This document shows positions 45,162 to 53,403 of a stretch of 64,000 bases of DNA, piece after piece. Below the pieces are notes generated by a model. It worked only from the letters and a program-made list of their open reading frames with translations. It was not told the origin of the DNA and did not search any database. How positions within the stretch are numbered: the stretch's first letter is position 1; each line of letters begins with the position of its first letter. Both the position numbers and the translations under genes were made by a program. The DNA lies in contig NZ_JABBGC010000001.1 of NCBI RefSeq assembly GCF_012927205.1, positions 3,596,810 through 3,660,809 on the forward strand. Direction: 5' to 3'. This DNA comes from Chitinophaga fulva. GTDB lineage: Bacteria; Bacteroidota; Bacteroidia; Chitinophagales; Chitinophagaceae.

Positions 45162-48100
45162 TCAGAGTGACAACTGTAATCCTATGGTATATGTTTTCAA
45201 CGGAGGCATCATTCTGCCTTGTGTTTCAGGATCATAACCTTCATACCCGGTGATCGTGAACAGGTTCTGTGCGAGGCCATAAATGCTGGCGCCAGCCAGT
45301 TTCCACTTTTGTACATATTTGGAAAGATCGTAGCGCAGGGAGAGGTTTTTCAACCGGATAAAGGAAGCATCGCCCCATTGTGCATTGGAGATGGCGAAGC
45401 TGCGGAAATTGGCCGCGCCGGAACCCACGGTGGCTTTAGGCGCGCCGGCATTGTCTCCGGCAGCTGTCCACCGGTCAAGCGCATACAAGCTCTGGTTGCT
45501 GGCGGAGCCGATATACGGAATGCCATAACCATAGTTGAAAGATGTACCTTCCTGTTTCACGAACTGGAAGAGGAACTGAAGGCTGATGCCCTTATAGGAG
45601 AAAGTGTTTTGCAGACCGCCGAAGAATTCCGGCAGTTTGTTGCCAAGGATGACAAAGTCATCTGGTTCTGATGGTGTGGTGGTGGTACCGCCTTTGGCTT
45701 TCTGGAAAAGGGCCAAACCGGTTTGCGGGTCGATGCCGGCAAACTGGAATCCTTTCTGAATGGTCAGTGGTTTACCTACTACCATCAGGTCTTTATAAGA
45801 AGAAGATTCAATGTTGGGGAATTCCTTCAGTTCATTTTTATTGATGGACATATTGACGGAAGTCCGCCAGGAGAAATCTTTCCGTTGGATGTTGATGGTG
45901 TTGACTTCAAACTCCCATCCGCTGTTGAGCACTTTCGCCGGGAAGTTGCGGGTGACGGAAGGGAATCCGGTCTGTGGAGACAGTTTATAGTCGAGCAACT
46001 GATTGTCCGAAACATTGTGATAATAATTGGTGGTGATCAGCAGGCGATCGTCGAAGAAGCCCAGCTCCAGGGCTGCTTCTTTCTTATGGCTTAATTCCCA
46101 GCGGTAGGCGGGGTTGGCCAGCCTGGAAGGGGTGAGCCCTGTTATACCGTCATAGGGGAAGGAGGTAGACGTCCAGCTGTCAAGGTATTTATAGTCGCCG
46201 ATATTATCATTGCCGGAAGTGCCGATACTGGCGCGTAGTTTACCGAAGCTGAGTACGGATCCTTTTGGCATAAAGGATTCTTTACTGAAAATCCATGCGG
46301 CGCCTACTGCTCCGAAGTTACCGAATCGGTTGCCTGGTCCGAAGCGGGTGGAGCCATCGCGACGGAACGTGGCGTTGATCAGGTATTTTTCGTCCCAGTT
46401 ATAATTCACTTTACCAAATACTGCATTATAACGGTAAAGGGCATACGTACTGGCTTTCGAGGTCAGTTTGGCCGCGGCATTCATATTTTCGAGCATCGCA
46501 TCGCTGGAATAACCTTCGCCGATCACCCAGTTGCCTTTGCGGACGGCTTCCTGCCAGCTGCCGCCGACGAGCACCTGCAGGTCGCCTTTACCGATATGGG
46601 TGGTATAATCGATCTGCGGTTCAATGATATAGGTATTGGCTTGTGTATTGCCATAATTGGCCATACTGGTAGTGGTGGTGTTGGGGTTATTACTTTTCAG
46701 CGGTACCAGCTGCGTTTGTTGCATATCGCTGCGGGTATAGCCTACGTTGGCTTTCAGGTTCAGACCCGGTAGCAGGGTGTAGCGGATGTCTGTTTGTGCC
46801 ACCAGGTTATTGGTACGGGTATTTGAGCTACGGAGCAGAAAAGCCATCGGGTTGAGGCCATCGGGCCTCCAGTAGTAGTTGCCGGTGGAATCATAGATTG
46901 GATAGTTAGGAACCATGTCGGTAAACCCGGTCAGGCTGGCGGCGATGGAATTATCACGCAGCGTGGAATAGTTAGCGACAGCGCCTATATGAAACCGGCC
47001 GTCTTTATTACTGTGGTCGATGCTGAAGCTGCCCGCACCTTTGGTGAAGCCGAGGTTGTTGGGCATGACGGTGGTTTCTTTGCGGAATGTGCCGCCCAGT
47101 CTGAACTGTGTCTGAGTATTACCACCGGACACGCTGCCTTGTGCTTCCGTAACATGACCAGTATTGCCGATCATCAGCTTTTGCCAGTCTGTGGTCTTCT
47201 GCTGGTCCCAGAGTGTGAGCTCGGGCGCCGTTTCTCTATCATAAGTTTTGTTATCGTTTTTAAATGCCTCTTTACGCATCTGTACATACTGCGGGGTAGA
47301 GAGCATATCTATCATGTTCACTACCTTGCTGGCGCCGGTATAAACATTGAACTCAGTCTTTGTTTTACCGGCTTTCCCGCGTTTGGTAGTAATGAGTACC
47401 ACGCCATTAGCACCTCTGGACCCATAGATGGATGTTGCGTCTGCATCTTTCAATACATCGATCCGTTCTATGTCGGCTGGGTTAATGGATGCCAGGGGGC
47501 TTTGGTTGCCGTTGGCAGAAGTGAACTCATTGAGGGGGTCTGTGATGAAAGGCACGCCATCGACGATGAACAACGGCTGGTTGATTTTTAATACTGAATT
47601 CTGTCCTCTGATGCTCACGTTGAAAGCGGAGCCGGGTAATCCATTACTGGAGGTCACCAGTAACCCGGGCACATTGGCCTGGAGCGCAGACAACGGGTCC
47701 ATTACGGGATTGGAAGCAATATCACTGGCTTTGATACTGCTGACAGAACCGGTATTGAATCTTTTGCTGGTAGTGCCATAAGCAATAACTACTGTCTCAT
47801 TCAGTGCGTTAACAGCGGTCTGTAATACAACAGGAAGGTTAGTGCTGCTGCCTACCGTTATTTCTTTCGGTTCAAATCCTACATAGGTGATCACCAGTAC
47901 ATCGCCTGCATGGGCTTTGATGCTGAATTTACCTTCCGCATCCGTGATGGTGCCGGTACTGGTGCCTTTTACCTTGACTGTTACGCCCGGCAATGATACG
48001 CCTGCCGCGTCTTTCACGGTGCCGGTCACGGGTTCCTGTACTAACGGCGTGCTAACAGGCAGGTCACGCCGTTTAATGAAAACGGTTTTGTCTTTGATCG

Positions 48101-48425
48101 TATAATCCAGTGGCTGGCCTTTAAACACTTCCGCCAGGAAATCCTGCAGCGGCTGTTGTTGTGCCTGTACGCTTACCGGCCGGGTACTGGGTAGGAGCGC
48201 CCGGTCATAAAAGAACAGGTAGCCGGTCTGTTTTTTAACGGCGGTAAACACATTTTCCATGGAGATGTTGCGCGCAGAAAGCGACACTGTCTGCGCAGAA
48301 GCGCCGGCAGAAACCTTTAGTGTGGCCGCAATCAGTAACATCACTGTTAATCTCATTGTTAGTGCAATTTTGGTTGGTAAAGACCCCGGTATAGAAAGAG
48401 TCTTTGCATAAAGATTCAATTGCAT
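45162..48425 (-). CDS. SusC-like TonB-dependent transporter with STN domain
   Basis: 1087 residues. Signal region to about 45, STN domain (about 50-110, YLFFYDRALLPSTRPVSV), regulatory-like domain (GTVKDAAGVSLPGVTVKVKG), plug (FNVSIRGQNSVL, QPLFIVDGVPFI, ERIDVLKDADATSIYGSRGA) and barrel to the end. Its STN domain couples it to the FecR/sigma pair upstream. The leader hairpin (48504-48537) lies 79 bp before the start. No signs of frameshift. Confidence 0.94.
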   Translation of the reverse strand: MQLNLYAKTLSIPGSLPTKIALTMRLTVMLLIAATLKVSAGASAQTVSLSARNISMENVFTAVKKQTGYLFFYDRALLPSTRPVSVQAQQQPLQDFLAEVFKGQPLDYTIKDKTVFIKRRDLPVSTPLVQEPVTGTVKDAAGVSLPGVTVKVKGTSTGTITDAEGKFSIKAHAGDVLVITYVGFEPKEITVGSSTNLPVVLQTAVNALNETVVIAYGTTSKRFNTGSVSSIKASDIASNPVMDPLSALQANVPGLLVTSSNGLPGSAFNVSIRGQNSVLKINQPLFIVDGVPFITDPLNEFTSANGNQSPLASINPADIERIDVLKDADATSIYGSRGANGVVLITTKRGKAGKTKTEFNVYTGASKVVNMIDMLSTPQYVQMRKEAFKNDNKTYDRETAPELTLWDQQKTTDWQKLMIGNTGHVTEAQGSVSGGNTQTQFRLGGTFRKETTVMPNNLGFTKGAGSFSIDHSNKDGRFHIGAVANYSTLRDNSIAASLTGFTDMVPNYPIYDSTGNYYWRPDGLNPMAFLLRSSNTRTNNLVAQTDIRYTLLPGLNLKANVGYTRSDMQQTQLVPLKSNNPNTTTTSMANYGNTQANTYIIEPQIDYTTHIGKGDLQVLVGGSWQEAVRKGNWVIGEGYSSDAMLENMNAAAKLTSKASTYALYRYNAVFGKVNYNWDEKYLINATFRRDGSTRFGPGNRFGNFGAVGAAWIFSKESFMPKGSVLSFGKLRASIGTSGNDNIGDYKYLDSWTSTSFPYDGITGLTPSRLANPAYRWELSHKKEAALELGFFDDRLLITTNYYHNVSDNQLLDYKLSPQTGFPSVTRNFPAKVLNSGWEFEVNTINIQRKDFSWRTSVNMSINKNELKEFPNIESSSYKDLMVVGKPLTIQKGFQFAGIDPQTGLALFQKAKGGTTTTPSEPDDFVILGNKLPEFFGGLQNTFSYKGISLQFLFQFVKQEGTSFNYGYGIPYIGSASNQSLYALDRWTAAGDNAGAPKATVGSGAANFRSFAISNAQWGDASFIRLKNLSLRYDLSKYVQKWKLAGASIYGLAQNLFTITGYEGYDPETQGRMMPPLKTYTIGLQLSL

Positions 48426-48503
48426 AGATTTGCATTGTTTGGATGTAAATAATCAGTATTTAAGTCGTCAAGCTTAATACTGGCTGTCTTCGTCCGGACA
48501 TTC

Positions 48504-48537
48504 ACCGGGGGTGGGTCCAATCACCTCCGGTTTTTTT
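48504..48537. promoter_or_regulatory. SusC leader hairpin / candidate antisense RNA terminator, copy 2
   Basis: 10-bp stem ACCGGGGGTG/CACCTCCGGT (one wobble pair) with loop GGTCCAAT, followed on the plus strand by seven T (48531-48537). A standard intrinsic terminator in the antisense direction to SusC, 79 bp from its start codon. Confidence 0.6.
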
Positions 48538-48621
48538 ATGGGCGGGACTGCCGATCTTAGGTCAGTGGTGGTGCATATAGCTGATAGATGGCTGGTTTCG
48601 CTCGTTGTGAATCATGACAAT

Positions 48622-49818
48622 TTATGGTTGTACAATAATGTTTCTTCCTTTCATATGAAAACGGATGCCTGTTGATTGCAGGCCTTCCAGTACGTCTTCC
48701 AGTGGCAGGTTACGTTGTATTTCGCCCTGGAAGGTGCGGACGGGGATGCTTCCCTCGTACACCGCATGTACATCGTACCATCTTTCCAGTTGCCGCATGA
48801 TGGCGGGTATATCGGCATTATTAAAGTAGAATTCTCCGTTTTTCCAGGCGATAGCGGCGGAGGTATCTGTTGGGCTGACCCTGATGTTGCCGTTGGTGAT
48901 CTGTGCCTGCTGGCCGGGTGCGAGGGTGCGGGAAGTGCTGCCGGTGTTGACTTTCACCGCGCCGCTCACCAGGGTGGTGCTGATGGTATTTTCGTTGGCA
49001 TAGGCGCTGATGCAGAAGCTGGTGCCCAGTACGTCTACCGTGGTCTGGTCATTGATCCTGACCTGAAATGGATGGTTGGCTTTTGATGTTACTTCCAGGT
49101 AGGCTTCACCGGTGATGCTTACCTGCCTGTTGCCTTCACGGAAGGCGGTGGGGTAGGTGATGGAAGAAGCGGCATTAAGCCATACGGCGGTACCATCTGG
49201 GAGTATTACCCTGAACTGGCCGCCACGGGGAGTAGTCAGTGTATTCAGTGCCGGCGCTGCGTCCGGGTTTTGTATAGCATAGCGGAGTTGCCCATTCTGT
49301 TGATGGATGCTGGCGGCGCCCTGCGCAATCACCTGTTGGCCGGCGCTGTCCAGTTGTAGGGTGGAGCCATCGGCCAGTGTGAGTACGGCTTTGCTGGTGC
49401 CCGCCAGTACCGGCGCCTGTTCCTGCTGTTGGGCAATAGGGGCGGCAGGACGGGAACGTTGGGTGTACCAGGCGGTGCCGGCCAGCAAAACCACCGCTGC
49501 GGCGGCACTCCAGTGTCGCCAGTTCAGCCGGAAGGTTTTGCGTGGTGCACGTTCAAAGTTAGCATCGGTCAGGTGTTTGGCCCGAAAGGCCTCCCAGGCG
49601 GTATTGACATCGGGTTGGGAATAACGTTGGAGTTTGTCGGCCAACAAACGGGTGTCGTTCCATTGTTCCATAAAACGACGGTTCTCTGGTGTGGCATCCA
49701 GCCAGGCACGCAATTCTTCGGCTTCACCGGCGGTGAGCTGGTCTTGCTGGTGCCGGCTGATCAGGTAGGCGACCCGTTGTAAAAATGTATCTGCTTGTTG
49801 GCTGTCAGGTACTCCCAA
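48622..49818 (-). CDS. FecR-family anti-sigma factor
   Basis: 398 residues. TTG 49818 is used as the start because no ATG lies near; the next Met is about residue 50. Cytoplasmic N-part, membrane helix near residues 105-125 (WSAAAAVVLLAGTAWYTQ), FecR domain (TPRGGQFRVILPDGTAVWLNA) and C-terminal STN-contact part (FNNADIPAIMRQLERWYDVH). It lies between the 508-residue unknown gene and SusC, separated from the sigma gene by that gene. Confidence 0.9.
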   Translation of the reverse strand: MGVPDSQQADTFLQRVAYLISRHQQDQLTAGEAEELRAWLDATPENRRFMEQWNDTRLLADKLQRYSQPDVNTAWEAFRAKHLTDANFERAPRKTFRLNWRHWSAAAAVVLLAGTAWYTQRSRPAAPIAQQQEQAPVLAGTSKAVLTLADGSTLQLDSAGQQVIAQGAASIHQQNGQLRYAIQNPDAAPALNTLTTPRGGQFRVILPDGTAVWLNAASSITYPTAFREGNRQVSITGEAYLEVTSKANHPFQVRINDQTTVDVLGTSFCISAYANENTISTTLVSGAVKVNTGSTSRTLAPGQQAQITNGNIRVSPTDTSAAIAWKNGEFYFNNADIPAIMRQLERWYDVHAVYEGSIPVRTFQGEIQRNLPLEDVLEGLQSTGIRFHMKGRNIIVQP

Positions 49819-49927
49819 AGTTGATGTTTTACTATAGAAACAACAACTTGTTAAGTTCGATGAAAGGAAAAAGCAAAAATTTTGAAATTTTTTTAAAATA
49901 AATATGTTCTCGTTTGAACATAAGCGT

Positions 49928-51454
49928 TTAAAACTCCACGGTTACATCCAGCGCCTCGGCCAGCAACTTCAGTTGCGGGATACTGGCCACCGGCATGCAG
50001 GCCAACAGGTAGTTGCCCATACCGGCGTTCACCCGTACGATCATAGCGCCATGTGGCTGCAGCTCTGCATTCACAAAATATATGTACGCTTCGCTCACCG
50101 GGTCTTCATCATAAGGTGGTGGCGTCTTAAAGTTGGTGTTCCAGTAAAGCTGGCCTATTTCATTCAGTTTGTGCACCTCTGCTGATACCGGTTTCTTGTA
50201 GGAAAGCTCCGCAATCAGTCCGTGTTCCAGCAGGCCGTCTAGCAGGGAAACGGGCAGAGTGGCGCCTGGCACTTCGTCCAGCCCGCGAAGCTCACTGTCT
50301 TCGGGGTAACGGCTATGGATATACGTGTATGGATATTCAGCAGCCAGCAGCACCCGTTGGAAGATAGCTGTGGCCACAGGGGTAAAATCATCGGTGTTAT
50401 CGGTGGGATTAAACAGCCAGATCAGTTGCCACAGTTGCGCCTTGTCTATATCTCTTTTGTAATACTTGTTCCAGGCTGTTTTAGCGCTGACAACCGAACG
50501 GGCTTTGTTGAAGTAGCGAAACAGCTGTTGGCCCGTTGCTGAGGCGAAATCGGTGATCGCCTCAAACTCGTTTTCGGCGACTTCCTGATGAAAAGACAGT
50601 GGCTTGCCCGGCGCGGTAGAAATAAAAAAAGAATGCCCTTCTTCTTCATTCCTGATGTAGAGGGTATCCAGTTTCCAGTCTTCAGGCCTGTCACCGTATC
50701 GGCTGAAACGCAGCGTCCATGCCTTTTGCGTGACCGTCAGGAAGTAGAGCCCCGGCGCAAATAGCTTATTGTGCAGCAGCTGGTAAAATTCATCTGAAGA
50801 AATACTGGTTCGTACCAGGTCCTGTTTGAAAACGGGCTTCCCCTCCTGAATAAGCCGTATCAGGTCAGCATTGCCGGCAAAGAGGTAGCCATCCTTTAGC
50901 AATTGAGCGGCCATTTCCGGCAGCAGTACATCGTGCCAATCAGTATAATCCGGCGTGGCGATCTGCTCATCCGGCCCAAAGGTGACCGCATGTACCTGGC
51001 CCTGCACCGTTGTCTGATGATCGTCTTCTATCCATAGGTGGGCGTGCAGATCGCCTGCGATGGTCACTTCGCCGTGGTTGTAATAACCGATGAAGGTCTG
51101 CTGAACGGTGACATTGCCTTTGACATATATGGGAACGCAGCCGGCAATGAGGTTACGGCAGGTAAGGTTGCCATCTATCCACAGAAAACAGGCATATGTG
51201 TCCGGTTCATAATCGATGATGGAATTGTCTATCTGTAAGCTGCCCCGGAATATCATCCCGGCGATGTCCTGTTCTACATAGATATCATACAGGTCCAGTA
51301 GCTGATCGGTGTGTACATCTTCTTCGAAAATCAGCACTTTCAGCCCGGGAACATCTTCAGACAGGAATTCAAAATCATAGGAAAGACCGGCTGTCAGCCC
51401 TTGCCGGACAGCATCTTCCAGCGTCAGTGAAATGGGATTAACGTTCTCGAACAT
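49928..51454 (-). CDS. Large unknown protein between sigma and FecR
   Basis: 508 residues, no signal peptide or membrane helix. Residues about 70-160 form a short-turn beta-repeat (IDGNLTCRNLIAGCVPIYVK, GNVTVQQTFIGYY, GEVTIAGDLHAHLW) like polymer-forming or bactofilin-type beta-helix proteins. The rest is unfamiliar. It starts 5 bp after the sigma stop and is 109 bp from FecR, so it is probably in the operon. Sigma and FecR are normally adjacent, so this gene is an odd insertion. No function can be given. Confidence 0.8.
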   Translation of the reverse strand: MFENVNPISLTLEDAVRQGLTAGLSYDFEFLSEDVPGLKVLIFEEDVHTDQLLDLYDIYVEQDIAGMIFRGSLQIDNSIIDYEPDTYACFLWIDGNLTCRNLIAGCVPIYVKGNVTVQQTFIGYYNHGEVTIAGDLHAHLWIEDDHQTTVQGQVHAVTFGPDEQIATPDYTDWHDVLLPEMAAQLLKDGYLFAGNADLIRLIQEGKPVFKQDLVRTSISSDEFYQLLHNKLFAPGLYFLTVTQKAWTLRFSRYGDRPEDWKLDTLYIRNEEEGHSFFISTAPGKPLSFHQEVAENEFEAITDFASATGQQLFRYFNKARSVVSAKTAWNKYYKRDIDKAQLWQLIWLFNPTDNTDDFTPVATAIFQRVLLAAEYPYTYIHSRYPEDSELRGLDEVPGATLPVSLLDGLLEHGLIAELSYKKPVSAEVHKLNEIGQLYWNTNFKTPPPYDEDPVSEAYIYFVNAELQPHGAMIVRVNAGMGNYLLACMPVASIPQLKLLAEALDVTVEF

Positions 51455-51459
51455 AGGTT

Positions 51460-52086
51460 TTATCCTTTATAGTCATAATAGCGTAACAACGTGAGATAAA
51501 GTGGCAACAACGGTAGCACCTGTTTTTTCAGCACGCTGCTGCGCAACAGTTTAATGGCACGCAGTTTCTGGGTCCGTACGGTATTGTAGGAGATATTAAG
51601 CGCGGTGGCAATCTCTTCGTTTTTGCGGCCTTCCAGGTAACCCATTTTGAATACCCGCCGGCATTGAGTAGGTAGTTGTTCAATGGCGGCATACAGGTGT
51701 TGCAGCAGCTCTGTTTCCGCCAGGAGCGGATCAAAGCCTGCGGGAAGGGGAGTTGTCTGGGCATCCTGGTGATACAGGAATTCCTGTTCCCGTTCGGTCA
51801 ACCTGTTTTGTTGTTTCAGGTAATTCAGGCAGGCGTTGCGGGTGGAAATGAACAGAAAAGCTTTGATACTGGCGGTGCTTTGAAAGTCGCCCCGCTTGTC
51901 CCATAGTTTGGAAAAAGCTTCCTGCACAAGATCTTCCGCTGCATGGGTATGTGAAATGATGGAACCGGCAAAATAACACAGGGCTTTATAGTGCCAGTCG
52001 AACAGCTGCCGGAATACCTGTTGGTCTCCTGCCGCCAGTTGCGCTATAAATGCATCCTCTGTGTGCTTGTTATACTGATCACTCAT
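51460..52086 (-). CDS. ECF-type RNA polymerase sigma factor
   Basis: 208 residues. Region 2 (about 30-95, AAEDLVQEAFSKLWDKR, FLFISTRNACLNYLKQQ) and region 4 (about 130-185, LPTQCRRVFKMGYLEG, then NEEIATALNISYNTVRTQK). It opens the sigma-X-FecR-SusC-SusD-thioredoxin unit on the minus strand. Divergent from the SGNH hydrolase gene. Confidence 0.92.
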   Translation of the reverse strand: MSDQYNKHTEDAFIAQLAAGDQQVFRQLFDWHYKALCYFAGSIISHTHAAEDLVQEAFSKLWDKRGDFQSTASIKAFLFISTRNACLNYLKQQNRLTEREQEFLYHQDAQTTPLPAGFDPLLAETELLQHLYAAIEQLPTQCRRVFKMGYLEGRKNEEIATALNISYNTVRTQKLRAIKLLRSSVLKKQVLPLLPLYLTLLRYYDYKG

Positions 52087-52202
52087 CCCTGTGCCGCTGA
52101 AATAATTGAATCATAAAAATACTGAAAACAATGACGAATTACTAATCTAGTGGGGTATGGTGGTCCTGGTAATTCGGTTTTGTTTTTATTATCTTGGTCA
52201 CC

Positions 52203-52919
52203 ATGAATTACCGCTATTGGCTCTTATGCTGTCTGATGGCCTGTGTGGCCTGCACTTCGCGTCCTTATACCGTGATCAACAAAGGTGTTGGTGGCAACAC
52301 GACTTCTGATCTGTTGGCGAGGGTGGAAAAAGACGTGATAGCGCTGAAGCCCGATCTGGTGGTGATGATGGCGGGGACCAATGATATGGTCAACTCCCAA
52401 AAACTGGTGCCCTATGCGCAGTACGCCATGCAATACCGGCAGTTGGTGCGGCGTATCCGGCAGGGTGGCGCGACGGTAGTACTGATGACTTCTCTGCCTG
52501 TAGACACCGGGTATCTTTTTCTGCGCCACCAGCGCGGGTTGTATGATGTGGCCCCTAACCGCAGAATAGACAGCGCCCGGGTTATTGTACAGGAAATTGC
52601 CGCTTCGGAGCAGGTGTATTGTCTCGATCTTCATCACCTTTTTGTCAGCCGCGGTGAGCCGGGCAGGACGGCCGCCTCCATGATGGTCAATGCTGCCAAC
52701 ATGGGCCGGGAGGATGGTGTGCATCCTACCGCTGCGGGTTACCGGTTTATGGCAGCGGAACTATATGCCTGGCTTAAAGCGCATCGCCTGTTGCGCCGGC
52801 ATCACCGTATACTCTGTTTCGGTGACAGTATCACCTACGGCGCGTTTATGGATGGTGCAGGTACTGACAGCGGAGATACTTATCCCGCGGCATTAAAGCG
52901 GTTGTTAAATCATCATTAG
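52203..52919 (+). CDS. SGNH/GDSL hydrolase with circularly permuted motif order
   Basis: 238 residues from ATG 52203, with a lipoprotein-like signal (MNYRYWLLCCLMACVAC). In ordinary SGNH hydrolases block I (GDS with the serine) is at the N-terminus. Here the chain starts at block II (INKGVGGNTTSD, Gly30/31), continues with block III (GTND, 58-61) and block V (Asp171, His174 in EDGVHPTAAGYR), and ends with block I (ILCFGDSITYGAF, Ser209). All catalytic elements are present once, so this looks like a true permutation. It would hydrolyse esters at the cell surface; the substrate is unknown. It stands alone between the sigma and a SusC gene. Confidence 0.85.
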   Translation: MNYRYWLLCCLMACVACTSRPYTVINKGVGGNTTSDLLARVEKDVIALKPDLVVMMAGTNDMVNSQKLVPYAQYAMQYRQLVRRIRQGGATVVLMTSLPVDTGYLFLRHQRGLYDVAPNRRIDSARVIVQEIAASEQVYCLDLHHLFVSRGEPGRTAASMMVNAANMGREDGVHPTAAGYRFMAAELYAWLKAHRLLRRHHRILCFGDSITYGAFMDGAGTDSGDTYPAALKRLLNHH

Positions 52920-53083
52920 GGAAAAGACCTGAGCGAGTCCGTGTGCTTTGTTAGCCATGGTGGCTGGTGGTATGAGCCAGTTTCCCTATACTTTTTATAT
53001 CCCGCTATATCAACTTGATAAATTTAAAACCCCTTCCAGTCCGTGTTTTGATATTGTTTTTAAAAAAATTAATTAATTATAGG

Positions 53084-53112
53084 TTGATTATTTAAAAGAA
53101 TTACTATTTTAG
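53084..53112 (+). promoter_or_regulatory. Possible promoter upstream of the SusC/SusD/FAD genes
   Basis: TTG at 53084-53086, 18 bases, then TATTTTAG at 53105-53112. A reasonable Bacteroidota-type site in a gap of about 480 bp that is otherwise AT-rich and holds only a small frame at 53195-53320. Confidence 0.4.
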
Positions 53113-53194
53113 TTCCCGCCAAGGCATTTATTATAAAGTAGGCTTTTTACAGCCTTATATTTTATAAACGCAACCAAATTCTATACACGTTCTG

Positions 53195-53320
53195 ATGAAA
53201 CTAAAACTATCAGTCACCAGCTGTGGGCTGTTGCTATGCCTTGCTGCGTATGCCGGTCATGGCCATGACACCAGCTATCAACTATATGCGCGAACACTAA
53301 ACCATCAACAACACCTGTAA
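53195..53320 (+). CDS. Possible orphan signal-peptide ORF
   Basis: 41 residues that start as a convincing signal peptide (MKLKLSVTSCGLLLCLAAYA) and stop shortly after the expected cleavage site. It lies after a possible promoter and 83 bp before the SusC start. It could be the remnant of a secreted-protein gene, a leader peptide, or chance. Confidence 0.35.
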   Translation: MKLKLSVTSCGLLLCLAAYAGHGHDTSYQLYARTLNHQQHL

Positions 53321-53403
53321 TTACTGTCTCCGGCTGCATGTGGGCCGGCTATGTCAACCATTCATCTTTAATCAAGCTATTTATCAATCAAAATTCGTTT
53401 TGT

